From assembly GCA_036365455.1 (NCBI GenBank), contig JAWQUS010000017.1, forward strand, positions 1,984,001-2,048,000: a stretch of 64,000 nt of DNA, in the 5' to 3' direction. Position 1 is the first letter of the stretch. Each line of letters starts with the position of its first letter. The stretch comes from Macrosoma leucophasiata. Taxonomy: Eukaryota; Arthropoda; Insecta; Lepidoptera; Hedylidae. Of the stretch, positions 1 through 12,800 are shown in pieces. Both the position numbers and the translations under genes were made by a program. Under the pieces are notes generated by a model. The model saw only the letters and a list, made by a program, of their open reading frames with translations, was not told the origin of the DNA and ran no database searches.

Positions 1-82
1 TTAGTTGCATACAGGCTGCTGTAATCACTTAACATCTATGTGAACTGTGTGGTTGTTTGTCACCTTCATTACAAAAAAAAAA
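1..82 (+). mobile_element. SINE tail fragment (family S1)
   Basis: This is the 3' part of an interspersed repeat that recurs about a dozen times in the window. It reads through the shared block around 'cacttaacatctatgtgaac' and ends in a run of A. Full copies start with a GGTGGTAGAGC box and end in an A-rich tail, which is the layout of lepidopteran SINEs such as metulj. The window begins inside this copy. Confidence 0.6.
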
Positions 83-625
83 GGAAGTGTTGCTATTTTG
101 AAACGCTGTCGATTGGTTAATGTCTACCATCGCTAGTGTGATATATATGCATTAGTTAGATTGTTCAATCAATTCTCTCGCCAACTCTATTATGGATGTT
201 TGCCGGCGTCTGTTACCAACAGTAGTCAGTAGTCTTTTTCGTACCCACATTATTGAATACATAGGGACGCCGATTACTTATACAAGGGAGTAATCACAAT
301 AACATCACATTTGTGTGTTCAGCTATCGATAGCTAATAAGAAACGAAGTTACATTTACGTAAAAACTTTTTCTAAAAAAAAAAAAAGGGTAAAGACTCTA
401 AACGACTAATCAAAAAACAATTAACATATCTGCCAAGTTAGTAATTTTATAGAGTATAGACGTAGTTACCTCTACTTAGGTGTAATTTAGTGGTGCGCGC
501 GCACACGACGAGAAATAATTTTAATATACTATACTACGACATAACGTACAGACTTTATAGTGAACAGATAAAACTAGTATTCAAACAAGATTCTCTATTG
601 AATTTGTCCAGAATATAAAAGTACT
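83..625. other. AT-rich intergenic, no gene seen
   Basis: I see no open frame with coding character, no splice-bounded exon and no clear repeat here. Confidence 0.5.
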
Positions 626-905
626 TACTGGTGGTAGAGCTCCAGTGACGGAGCTCGCGGGCGTAGGCCCCACCGCATTACCTAATATACTTGCCGCTAA
701 ATGGTAGTGTTCAGCACTATCGTGTTCCGGACAGGTGGTAATGTACGGCTCTGTAATTTCCGACACAGAGGCATAACACCTAATGCCTCAGCAGTGGCAG
801 CGCATCTGCATTTTGACCTCTGGTCATTGTGTTCGTGTCTATAGGCTGCAGTCATCACTTAACATCAATGTGAACTGCATGCTTGTTTGCCACTTCCATT
901 ACATA
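626..905 (+). mobile_element. SINE, near full length (family S1)
   Basis: The copy starts with the GGTGGTAGAGC box, runs through the shared blocks (taatgtacgg, gcatctgcattttgac, ggctgcagtcatcactta) and ends at ccattaca. The short open frames at 581-766 and 783-1022 are only translations of this repeat. Confidence 0.7.
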
Positions 906-3900
906 ATATACATATATATAAATCGGTGCGCGCGGGCTCTTACTTGTTATGAAATATATTGTAATAAACGGACCATAGTGTATAACATAGAGTTGGTTCT
1001 TGGGAAGGTTGGTGTCGGATAGCACACGCGGGCGGTACATCGCCTGTTTCCTGCCTCATACACAGTACACACATGTCGGCGAGGGGTTTCCTTTTGTTCA
1101 ATTTTTACTGTACTAATGCCTTTATGCCAATTTTAATACTCTGCAAGCTACATGAATAAATGAAATTGATCTCAGTAATTACAAAATGTTGTGTTAAATC
1201 TAATTAACATATGAAATGTAGCGGATTGTAGCCGGGTTGCTCCACTTCACCATTTCAAGTCTCAGTGTATAATTGAGGCTGATTAATCTTACGTGAAACA
1301 TTTTTATGAACTATGCATTGTATATGAATATATTTTGTAGATTTTTCTTTCTTTTTGAATACTTTCATATTACTCGCTGACGCTGACACTTATTTTATAT
1401 TGTGTGAAAAATACGTCCTGTTCATTTATTTATTATTTTATGCAGTGCACGTTATCAATGAATTTAAAAAAATTATAGATTTTTCGAATATAATACTATG
1501 TTTATTGCATGCTTTAATAAATTAATGAAAATCTCTTAACATCAACATGACGTGTATTCATCGATTTGTGTTGACAAATTTTATAAAAGAACGTATTTTT
1601 TACACAATCTGAATAAAAACTGAAAAGGCCGCACAGTATTGGAGCCAGGTTACGCAGATCTCAGATTGACCAGTATATGATAACATATATAATATAATTT
1701 TAATATAAAACTTAAGTGTGCTCGTAACTTTATTTTAACATTGTAAACAGTTGGCGTTCGTTTGACGCGTTTAGTTAGTTATTGATTATTATTATTATAT
1801 AAATATATGAATTAGTTTGTACGAATTTATAGTTTAAAAATAATAATAAATGTAAACACAATAAAAAATAAATGTATTGATAAAAAGTAAATATATAAAG
1901 TCGCACGTATATACGTAAATATGCTTTTTAGATTGTAATATTAATTCGGCCTATTTTCAGTTGGCTTGCCTATTTTATTTTCTAACGATACGTTATCTGT
2001 GCCATATGAAGGGAATGGCGACCGCGACGGGGTGGTTTAGTGTAATGTCCCATATCTTATTGAAATGTGTTCAGGAACTTTTAGAAATTGTAAACTATGT
2101 GTATTGTACAATGTTAGGTGTGTGTATATAGTGTTCTATCATTTTACTCTCAAGTGTTTTTATTGTATTAGTATGCGTCGCTGGCGACCTTGGCGTTGCT
2201 TTGCTGGCCATTTTTGGATGCAAATACTTACTTTTGTATACAATTTTGTCAGTTTTCATATCTAGTTTTTACTCAATTTATGATGAAATTAATTTATACA
2301 TGTATTTATAGGTGGCGTCAGAGAACACCATGTATATGCATAGGTAGGTAACATTAAGTGAACTGTAGGTGACTGGCAACATTACATGTATATTCCTGGT
2401 TGTTTTCTAATACCACAGTTCCGCAAACTGTCAAAATGGCCAGTGGAAGTAACAAAACAATACAATGTATTGCCAGCACAGAAAATCATGCCAACGTGGT
2501 TGCTGATGACAGAATATTTTGATATCGTTACGTGGAATTGAACATGATAATTGATAACATCTTATAAATCTACAGATTAAAAATTATTTAAGTTAGTAAT
2601 TTAAAGGTGTTTTAAAGCATATATTTATTTAGACGGTTATCTGTAGTCTGTCATGAACAGCGGCGTGATTGTGTAAACGTCCAAAAGAATACAATAGGAT
2701 TTATTACGAGGACGGAGATTTTACTTATTGTACTTTATTTAAGAGATTAAGCTACTCTGGGTGCATACGATGCACATTTCCCTTTGATAGTAAAACTGCC
2801 CATCGCCGTACATATTTTGAAATAGAAAAAAGTTTCCTAAAAAGAAAGAAAATATATTTTATCATAAATAATCACGTGTTGTATGCATTCAGAAATAAAT
2901 TTATTCGTTAGTAAATATATTATTTTATATTATTATTATATAGATTTCGTATACAGATCGGTTCGAAAATTTAACATTCCTTGTTTCGATACTTTTAAAA
3001 AATATAAATTCAAATGATTTTGTTATATATTAACGAATTTAAAAATATTATTTTTCTTATACTAAATTTATAGATTTCAGTATTTAATGTAAGTATTTCT
3101 TAGTTTACACTACGCGTAAAATATGTTTGTTTAACAATGGTGCATAATATTAGTTGCCATCGTTTGTTTTTTTTTTATATTTATTATTTTCTGTGATAGA
3201 CCCCTCGATGAAATGTATTTTAGACTGAACAAATCCACCATGAGCGTATTTCGCAGTATTTTAGACATTATAATTGAAGCATGACATATATTTATGTAAG
3301 TACACATTTACGTAAATATATCAATAAATTTTAATAGTATCTAATTAATTTTCTATGCAGTTAAACTGCCACAATTGACCACTTGAACCATGTAGATGGA
3401 AAGGAATAAATATTAAAATTTTGCGTTTGCTTCTGAACTGTAATTCCAAAATGTGACAATGTATTTGTGGAACAGAAACTTGAATGATCATACGCTCATG
3501 TGGACTGTTACTGTCTGCGCAAAGACTGCATTTTCGAGTTAATAGTTAAAGATCTAACACAATGGCCTCTTGGATGTATATATTTTTCAACTTTTTTGTG
3601 AAGATCTTTTAACTGTGAAGTAATTTTATGGTATACATAAAAAGACAATACATCGACACATTATTAGTATTAAAAATAATCGTGATGAATTGTACAGCCA
3701 TGAACAGTAAGACCATATTTAAATCTGCGTTTGAAACGCACGTTTAAGTATGGTCTTACTGTTCCATTATCTAAATGTCAAAAATCGTGCCTGCTAAACA
3801 TGAAACTATAGATAAATATGGCGACATCACGATAACCTGCTATTTTAATTTAGATAAACCTATCGTTATCCCTGTCAGTGTGGTCCCAGTTTCTCCACAC

Positions 3901-4431
3901 TGTAGTTGATACGGTTACCACAGGAACAGTACCGACTACAGATGTAGGTAGGTATTTGACTCGAGCTATTGTTCGTAGTGCTGGCTCCATCTTTACTAAG
4001 CTTCATGCTGCTGAGTAAAATGTGAAAATTTAAATAATGTCGGTAACTAGCCGCATGACCACATTTGCACCATATAATTTTGGGTAAGCAAATCTGTCTA
4101 AAATAAAGGGCTGTTATACCTCCATGTGATGTTGATAAAACTTAGTGCAGTCTTTGCCCAGACGTCTAAACGAATACGGTGAAATTGTGGTTTTATTTTG
4201 TGTTCTTACGTTAAGTTGGTTCGTTTCGCCTCACTCCGCCTATATTGATATTAACGCGACAATGGATGCAAAATTAACTATTTTATTAATTGTAATCCTT
4301 ATCACTTAGCCGTTTAATTTAAGAGTAGAATGTTCTACCTCTAAACAAATCATAGTTGATGTACAATATAAACTTTTAACAAAATATTATTTGTTTTCTT
4401 TTCGAATGTGTCGTCCTCGTCCCTGTTCCAT
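906..4431. other. AT-rich intergenic, no gene seen
   Basis: The long AT-rich stretch has many AATAAA and TTTATT motifs and only short open frames without recognisable residues. It could include 3' untranslated sequence of a gene outside the window, but nothing shows this directly. A foldback at 3702-3764 is listed separately. Confidence 0.5.
3702..3764. repeat. Inverted repeat, cruciform-like
   Basis: Arms 3702-3723 and 3743-3764 are reverse complements over 22 bases with one mismatch. The spacer between them is itself almost a palindrome (3725-3739). Confidence 0.8.
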
Positions 4432-4674
4432 CCAGTGGGTGAAGATCCAGTGCAGGCGCTCGAGAGGCATCACCACATTACCTAATCTATCTGCCGCCAA
4501 ATAGTAGTGTTCCACTATCGTGTTCCGGTTAGATGGTAATGTATGGCCCGTAACTATCACAGAGACTCAACAACTTAGGTCTCAGGGGTGGCAACGCATC
4601 TGCATTTCGATCTGTGGTTACTACACTGTAGTCATCACTTAACATCTATGTGAACTGCATGGCTTATTTGCCAC
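4432..4674 (+). mobile_element. SINE, diverged copy (family S1)
   Basis: The same block order as the copy at 626-905 is seen, with a degraded head and several deletions. A fragment of MITE family M1 follows directly. Confidence 0.6.
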
Positions 4675-4856
4675 CATAGAGAATCACTGGTCACCGGCCG
4701 CGGTGGATTGGACGGGAGTAGTGATCTGCAGGCTTTCCCCTCTGTCAAAGTAGAAGGCCATGTAGGCCCGAGATGTTTAAATATGTGCGTGAAATTGTTT
4801 ATGTATTTTGTTAAAGTCAAAGTGAAAGTTTCGTAGTAATAGACGATTATTCGCGA
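4675..4856. mobile_element. MITE fragment (family M1)
   Basis: It shares the terminal part (ggtcaccggccgcggtgga) and the internal block 'gatgtttaaatatgtgcgtg' with the complete copies at 6613-6914 and 16082-16372. The other terminal repeat is missing. Confidence 0.55.
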
Positions 4857-6612
4857 AGAGTCGCGGTTTCAATCAAATATTTGTATAGCCACCAGATATT
4901 TGTTTTGGGGTCTGGGTCTGGGTGTTGGTGTTGTGTGTGTACAATGGTACCCACGATACAAGTTTATCCCTAGTGTGAGGCTGTTAAAGAAATATTTTAG
5001 GCTCTCTTTCTCTACTTTGACTAATTCACGTAGAGTAAGTTAAAGCGAGACAGCGAAACGGTTCTATTGCTATCTGTTGATGAATTTATACGTCCAGTCT
5101 GTGTGAATGAGACTTGTTGCCACCGGCGAACAGAAGTTTCATTCCCACATTGTAGTAGAGGGTGGCACTGGATAAAACAGCACTAACCGATCCGATTTAC
5201 TCTTTGTTATCAGTTTGTAAAGGGGAAAAGAGACATTCTACTGATATACTTTTACATTAGTTTATTACATTTAGTTTTATCTTAGTGATATTCTTGACTT
5301 TACATATATTTTTTATCTTGTTTGACATGTATATCAATTGTTATTCGCTTTAATTTATTTTGTTTGTTTTTGACGTGTCATAAGAGGTGCCTGTCACCCT
5401 AAATGAATAAATGAGTTTCTGATTCTGATGGCATGTCTCTTCGTCTGTTGTAACATGAATACTATCACAAAATAAAACAATTTAAATTTGAAATATCAAC
5501 AACTTTTATTATTGAATATATACAAGAACAATCAGATACAATGTTAACAATATTAGTTATTGAATGCTACATAGCACTCGCTTGCAGTTCGTCGCTAAAC
5601 ACACAATTATGTAGTTACAAATGACTGCGGACTGATAATTTAAGTAGTATTGTACAGAGGAGATCAGAAATACATAAATTCATGTGAGAGAAAGATATCA
5701 ATTCTGATTATGTCAAGACAGTGCCTAAGTTAGATTAATCGAGGAACATATTGAAGGATTCAATTCCAAATAAATTATGTGAAAAACCATTGTCGAAATT
5801 TTAAAACGTGTTTGCGCGTTGCCTCCCCTAAGCCACGTTTAGAATAGACTTTTGGAATAGTACTTTATAGTCTATTGGTAATATTTTTCTGTAATTCATG
5901 AGTTCTGTTTTTTTTTAGTAATGGAGAGTAAAATGAAGTGAAGCGTGTTGCATGTTTTACTTAGAAATCTGTCAATATATTAAAATTTAAACTGTCTAAT
6001 CAGTCTAATCACTCTCCAAATCAGAAAAAAAACAGATCATATACATTTCATAAATAAGTGTAAATGTGAGTTATTAAATTAAAATAGGCTAAACATGTGC
6101 CTCGTTTAATAAGTACTGCAAATATTACATGTTTCCTGACATTATTTCTATGATAAAATTATGACATTGCAATATTTTACTTGGGCGAGAAGATACATCT
6201 AGAAAATCATAGTTTTTGAAATAAGCCAATTTGAAAACAAGATCTAGCAAAAACTATTCTGCAACCTTCAAGTGGACAGTGGTTACTAGAATTCGTAATT
6301 CGTTGCGAACGAAAAAAAAAAAACAAATACATACTCAGTAACTAAATTACACGTTTTGATACAGACTAAAAAACTCTTCAACAACTACAACTACAATTTA
6401 TATACGCTAAATTTATATAAACAGAAATAACTGTACTTTGATCCAATTCATATATAAATGTAAAGGCCACCAAAAATTGCACGCAAAAACTAACCTAGCT
6501 CAAAGAATGGCGCCATTAACATTAACTACAACAAAAATCAGATTGCGGATGGCGCAAAAAAGCTTAATTTTTCATAATAATAAACGCAAGTTTTATTTTC
6601 GTTTCATGTAAG
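4857..6612. other. Intergenic, no coding sequence seen
   Basis: No supported exon is visible. A TTTATT at about 5504-5510 would be an AATAAA for a minus-strand transcript, so a long 3' untranslated region of the ligase gene could in principle end near 5.5 kb. This is only a possibility. Confidence 0.35.
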
Positions 6613-6914
6613 CATTGAGCAACACCGGAGGGGAGCAGCCATATGCAGGATTTCCTCTCTATCAAAGTACAAGCCCAAATGGGCCTATACCTGTCGCCTA
6701 GATGTTTAAACGTGTGCGTGAAATTGTTTCTGTATATTGTTATAGTCAAGGTGTGAGTTTCGTAGTAATAGTCGATTTTTGTAGTGTGCGTGTGTGTCGC
6801 ACGCATTTCCCCTCGCAAAAAATGACAGACTGTTTTGCATCGGTAATAAACGCGATGGCTACTCCCCTCCAGTCCGCCGCGGCGGCCGGTGGCCCGTGTT
6901 GCTCTATGCATGTA
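6613..6914. mobile_element. MITE, complete (family M1)
   Basis: Left end ttgagcaac and right end gttgctcta form a terminal inverted repeat. Just inside, ccggaggggagcagcc and ggctactcccctcc are also inverted. The flanks catgtaagca and catgtaaggca look like a target site duplication of about 10 bases. The interior matches 16082-16372. It has no coding capacity, so it is non-autonomous. Confidence 0.65.
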
Positions 6915-9044
6915 AGGCATTTAGTGTAGAGAGTAACGATAATAATTTTTAATGCATATTTAATAGTGAATTCCTCTTATTGTCATATAAATGTGAACTT
7001 CATAATAATTCAGTTTTGAGTGAATGAACCTGGCTTGTGTCCGGCGAACAAGTTCAGATTGTGTCAATATCGCCAAATAACTGATCTGAGCAAAACCAAC
7101 TTAAGCTATGTATATTTAAAAGTTAACGCGAAAATTAATAATTTAATATTTACTAACACTAAAACATCATCGTCATCATTGCTAAGAGAGAAATACAATA
7201 TACATATTCACAGCCCTAACCACACCCAAGGACATCAGCCCGATTATTCATTTGACAAACATTTCGTAATAGTATACCTACTCGATGTAGTATAATATCG
7301 AGTCGGCAATCAACAACACGTCTTTACTTCAAGACGTTTTTCGACGATTCACGTGAACAAATGCGTATTCGGGCTATAGGGTTGTCATCTCACTTCCCAC
7401 TCCCAATTCAATTTATCCACTTGGCACCACCAAACCATGTTATTTTTATCATTATTAAATTTAATGGTCACTTATGTACAGTTGGTACAGTTGATTCAAG
7501 TTATTGCAAGTAAAGTTTGATATCAAAGTATCACCTACCTAACCTCATGTGAAAGTATCACATGAGGTTAGGTAGGTGATGCTGTCGAATTAGGAGATCG
7601 ATATAAATTGACAACATCATAATACGTCAAACAAACTTATAAGTTATCAGGACATTCGTATTATCCAGGACAAATATTTTGTTCTGGTTTTAAAAATAAT
7701 GTTTTGGACAATATATCGACAAATAAACAGTATTGTTGGTCCAAGCACGCTACAGACCTTTACCTCGTGATTGAGAAACGTCAACAAAACAATAGATTTT
7801 GTTTCTCACTAGTCTCGACATCTCACACGTTAATCCGTAACTCTACGACAAATCGTTTAATGCACTAGAATCTATCTAAAAACCAGTCAATGTAAGCGTT
7901 ATATTTGTTTTGTTTTAGGTTCTAGATAGCTTAAACTTCACAGACTATCACTAAAGTAGTTACATATTGCTATCGATCTAAAGCAAAACACGACGAATCA
8001 ATGTTTCTGTTATATTAATTTTGACAACGTATGTGAAGCTACATTTAGATTTTTGCGTTTATAACTACGAAGTGCGTTCAGTCAAGTAAGAGCACATTGA
8101 AATGTGATTTAGTTGAATGCTGGCGTGAATATATTATAGGTGAATTTGCATGTCCAATCGAAGAAATGTCCGGTCAGTCACGTTGGGGACTTATTCGTGA
8201 TAAGGTCTAATTTGCAATGTTTTTGAATGACCGGAAACTTCCCCGACATTAAATAAATATAACGTTAACGTATTAAATCAATGAAATGTCAGTCCATTAA
8301 AGAGGTGAAAATATTGTTAAATTTAATTGAAATAGATCTGTGAACGGATGTAGATGCTGAACTAAAATATTAAAATAAAGTTGACGAAATATGTAATACG
8401 TTACAAAGAAATTAAACTGGATCTTTTCACCCACGACCGTAACAAATAATAATCAAATGTAAAATTGGTTCACAGCTGTACACACAGCTTTCGAGCGTTG
8501 GCTGAAGTATAGATGCACAAGCATGCATGCATTCAAGATTTTATATGAATGATTTAACAGTGTCACGTAGAAGAGGACGACCTGTCCTATTGGTTGACGT
8601 TCTATCTAATTATCAAACTTCGGGGATAGTATTAATAATCTTTTCAGTTGAGAATATCACTTACTACCTGCGCCGAAGAGTCAATTACATTAATATATTT
8701 TATTTTTAGCGTCATCCATATTGTTATGTGAAGTATGTAGGTCTTTCACAAACATACGTATCATATAATTTTGACTTCGCAACAGTGTAAAGGGGAATAT
8801 CAAGCAAACAAAATTAAGGCAATTTTGGTAAAAACAATAATATAATGTGTTAACTATCATCAATATATAAACTATGACAATTGCGTTATGTAAAATGAGT
8901 TTTCTATTTAAAAAAAAACTCATTTTTCTGTCACAACGAACAAGGACTTATTCTATTATGTACACGATAATTTAAAGTGGCGAGTTCCGAAGATGACGTT
9001 GTAAAGTACCCGTCAAAAATATATTGCAAATCGAATCTACGAGA
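6915..9044. other. Intergenic, no gene seen
   Basis: AT-rich sequence with no recognisable exon. The perfect hairpin at 7530-7580 is the only clear structure. Confidence 0.5.
7530..7580. repeat. Perfect hairpin, 23-bp stem, 5-nt loop
   Basis: The arm 7530-7552 is an exact reverse complement of 7558-7580, with five bases (7553-7557) between them. Confidence 0.9.
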
Positions 9045-9260
9045 GAGATAATCGGCTAGTTTCGAGTTCGTAGAGCGTTGTCTCTGCTGCACACTGCCTA
9101 CGTAAGCACTAATAGTCCGGTATTGGTCGAAACTTGATCAAAATAGTCGAAAAACGTATCATAGGTAGGGTGCGAAAGAGATAATGCTCTACATAGCCGA
9201 AATTATTCGAAGTCTCTCTCTTAAGTTCGATGTGCAATATATTTTGCTGCGCACTGTACG
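9045..9260. repeat. Interspersed repeat R9 (copy 1)
   Basis: The sequence around cggctagtttcgagttcgta, cactgcctacgtaa and atagtccggta recurs at 40775-40965 with the same order of blocks. The two ends are partly inverted to each other, as in a foldback element. Confidence 0.55.
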
Positions 9261-9266
9261 TAGCAA

Positions 9267-9345
9267 TAAATAAAGGACACACTACATCGGGCGGCCGGCC
9301 CTGCCCGAGCTCTTGATGTATCAATTTTCCTGTTTTGTTGTACAC
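9267..9345 (-). other. Possible exon of unknown gene (weak)
   Basis: On the minus strand a good acceptor (a T-run followed by CAG) precedes an open stretch beginning VYNKTGKLIHQELGQGRP that is GC-richer than its surroundings. I do not recognise the peptide. It could be an alternative terminal exon of the ligase gene just upstream, an exon of another gene, or chance. Confidence 0.2.
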
Positions 9346-9527
9346 CTGAAAAAATCAATGATATATTATTAAATTAAACAATTAAGAGTATATTTTTAGG
9401 AAGCGTATTGAAAGTTTACAACGCTATCGAAGATAGCCGCTGGGGTCAAAGACGAAGATTGGTCTCGTTGTACTTTGTATACACGAAGCAATTGAAAAAA
9501 AAGGGTTATTTTAAATACCTACAAGAT

Positions 9528-9533
9528 TTTATT
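9528..9533 (-). terminator. Candidate polyadenylation signal of Ubr3
   Basis: AATAAA on the minus strand lies about 235 bases after the stop codon of the ligase gene. Similar hexamers are common in AT-rich DNA, so the assignment is weak. Confidence 0.25.
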
Positions 9534-9593
9534 CAAATATTAATTAATTTACTATTCATATCTGGTTTTTTTACTGTTCGTAATAGTCATTAT

Positions 9594-9690
9594 AATAATA
9601 ATGGCGACCCATCATACGTCCCACTGCCGGGCACCACCACGCTGCTCCGATGCGGATCGGTGGAGGTGATAGGCATCAACTCAAGGTAAT
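9594..9690. mobile_element. Fragment of repeat family S2
   Basis: The blocks aataataatggc, ccaccacgctgctccgatgc and tggaggtgatagg match the start of the longer copies at 22560-22830 and 59665-59950. It lies in the presumed 3' untranslated region of the ligase gene. Confidence 0.5.
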
Positions 9691-9766
9691 TTTTGATTTC
9701 TCATGACATCTGTGATGATCTATTCGAAATGAGAATATTTAGTCTGTTCCCGTGCTACCTGCGGGC

Positions 9767-9884
9767 TCAGAGCGAGTCGCGGTGCCACACCCAGGTGCGC
9801 TTGGTGTGGTCGAAGCGGTGCGCCAGCCACTGCGCCTGCAGCAGCTCCAGGCGGTCCTGGCTCAGGTACAGCGGCTTGCCGCGC
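9767..9884 (-). CDS. Ubr3: Ubr3 terminal exon 23
   Basis: Encodes [20 protein letters not shown] then [18 protein letters not shown] and a TGA stop at 9767-9769. Acceptor GTGCAG. The pattern YLSxxRxxxLxxQWLxHxFDH is the usual UBR3 end. Confidence 0.92.
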
Positions 9885-12800
9885 CTGCACCACACGAGAC
9901 TCCTCAATTATTACACAGCGATATTTTTTTTTATGTTACAAAGGTGGCAAAACAAGCATGCAGTTCACAATTAGTTAAGTGATAACTGTAAACGGACATC
10001 TACACGAAAACCAGGGGTCAAAATGCAGATGCCTCGCTACGATTGAGACCCTAGGTGTTCTGTCTCTGTCGTAGTTATTACGGGGCCATACATCACCATT
10101 TAACCGAAACACGATAGTGCCGAACGCTACCATTTAGCGGTAGATAAATTAAGTAATGCTGTGGTGCCTACGCCCTCGAACTTCTACACTGGAACTCTAC
10201 CAACAGTTTTTTTTTTTTATGTAATGGAAGTGGTAAACAAGCATGCAGTTTACATTGATGTTAAGTGATGACTGCAGCCTATAGACACCCACACAAAGAC
10301 CAAGGTCAAAATGCAGATGCGTTACCACTCCTGAGGCCTAAGGTCTTATGCCTCTGTGCCGGAAATTACAGGGCCGTACATTACCACCTGACCGGAACAC
10401 GATAGTGTTGAACACTACCATTTAGCAGCAAGTATGCGGTGGTGCCTACGCCCGCGAGCTCCGTCACTGGAGCTCTACCACCAGTATATTATGAATCAAT
10501 CAAAAATATATGTAAAGTCAAAGATTGCGTAAATTTTTCCATGTAGACGCGATCGAAGACGCTACATAAACTTATCTATATGAAGAGGCCTTTGATTCGT
10601 TCAAATTTAAAGTGCGTATAAAAGCGCAGAAAGAGCGCTCGGTGAATGGGTGTCATTGTCGTAGTCCATTCTATGTATAGCCAATGCGCCGATACTTTAA
10701 TAACGCGCGAGCGGTCGACCGACGCTCTCTCGATGCGGGCACGATAGCAGAATAAATAGATATTTAATTTATTATGTGTTTTTGATTATTATTAGTGGTT
10801 ATTCACTCTATGTTAGTTAAAAAAAATGACGATGTAAAAGTGCTCTCCAGGAGCCTAATTATATGAAATAAATGAATAAATGAATCAAGAAAGCGCAATT
10901 CACCGCGCGGCACGTTCGAGCGCGGCGCTAATGGCGCTATTCGAGACGCCGCGCCCTGCTATCCTACGCACATGGTGCACTATAAATACAAGGTCGGCGG
11001 CCACGGATCACGACGATGTAGGCGGGTCACGGGTGCGGGTCACACTCACTTGAGGTCGCGGTCCTCCTCGTCGTAGTCGTCGAGGTAGAGGCTGCCCCAC
11101 AGGCAGGCGCGGCGGCCGCGGATCACGATGATGTAGGTGGACGTCACCACCAGGAAGATGCCCGTGCCGCCGCCGCACTCCATCGCGTGCTGTACACATA
11201 AACACTTAATAAAGCATTTAAGAAATGCCAAATTCAATATGTTTACGACTGAAAGCCTCAGAATCTATGGTCATGAATCAATTAAAAAAAAAAATTGATC
11301 AGGGCCAGGACGGGAAGCACGAGATCTGCACGGCCTCAGCGACCTGGTGCGAGCGGCAGCAGGGCTGCTTGAGGCAAACCAGCGTGCCGCACAGGAGGCA
11401 GACGAAGGTCACGTTACCTGCACGGCCTCGGCGACCTGGTGCGAGCGGCAGCAGGGCTGCTTGAGGCAAACCAGCGTGCCGCACAGGAGGCAGACGAAGG
11501 TCACGTTACCTGCACGGCCTCGGCGACCTGGTGCGAGCGGCAGCAGGGCTGCTTGAGGCAAACCAGCGTGCCGCACAGGAGGCAGACGAAGGTCACGTTA
11601 CCTGCACGGCCTCGGCGACCTGGTGCGAGCGGCAGCAGGGCTGCTTGAGGCAGACCAGCGTGCCGCACAGGAGGCACGGGAGGCACACGGAGGTCACGTT
11701 ACCTGCACGGCCTCGGCGACCTGGTGCGAGCGGCAGCAAGGCTGCTTGAGGCAGACCAGCGTGCCGCACAGGAGGCACGGGAGGCACGGGAGGCACACGG
11801 AGGTCACGTTACCTGCACGGCCTCGGCGACCTGGTGCGAGCGGCAGCAAGGCTGCTTGAGGCAGACCAGCGTGCCGCACAGGAGGCACGGGAGGCACACG
11901 GAGGTCACGTTACCTGCACGGCCTCGGCGACCTGGTGCGAGCGGCAGCAAGGCTGCTTGAGGCAGACCAGCGTGCCGCACAGGAGGCACGGGAGGCACAC
12001 GGAGGTCACGTTACCTGCACGGCCTCGGCGACCTGGTGCGAGCGGCAGCAAGGCTGCTTGAGGCAGACCAGCGTGCCGCACAGGAGGCACGGGAGGCACA
12101 CGGAGGTCACGTTACCTGCACGGCCTCGGCGACCTGGTGCGAGCGGCAGCAAGGCTGCTTGAGGCAGACCAGCGTGCCGCACAGGAGGCAGACGGAGGTC
12201 ACGTTACCTGCACGGCCTCGGCGACCTGGTGCGAGCGGCAGCAGGGCTGCTTGAGGCAGACCAGCGTGCCGCACAGGAGGCAGACGGAGGTCACGTTACC
12301 TGCACGGCCTCGGCGACCTGGTGCGAGCGGCAGCACGGCTGCTTGAGGCAGACCAGCGTGCCGCACAGGAGGCAGACGGAGGCCTCCTTGGGCACGGCGC
12401 CGCACTGCAGACACACGCGCTCGTGGTAGTAGGTGAACAGGCGGTCGTAGTCGCGCGGCAGGGCCAGCAGCGCCGGGCCCGCCCACCACACGTGCAGGGA
12501 CGCCACCACGCGCCGCACCTGACGACACATACGCGCTTAGTTCATTCACACTTAAAACCTTCGGGAACCATCACGATGTGCATAATATCGTTAGTCATCA
12601 TTTACAATGTAAGCCAGTCTTTACAAACAAATTTTTAAAATAACACCGCTTGAAGGCACATATTTTATACTCTGACTAATAAGACTCGGAATAATATTAA
12701 AAAACTATTTTACATTTACACTTACATTTTACCTTTACATCAAAAGCGAATACAATGATTACGACTTACCGCAAGTTGTCCTCCCGAGGCGGCCGAGGCC

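Noticed and set aside
783..1022. 79-codon frame, and similar frames at 4635-4820, 44242-44469 and 30103-30354
   Set aside because: Translations of SINE family S1; several share the same [12 protein letters not shown] ending.
6564..6929. Frames of 118 and 75 codons on opposite strands
   Set aside because: Translations of MITE family M1; the homologous frame at 15998-16336 shows the same repeat origin.
11225..12638. Many overlapping 60-116 codon frames on both strands
   Set aside because: Shadows of the 11-copy array at exon 21; only the proximal copy is part of a complete exon.
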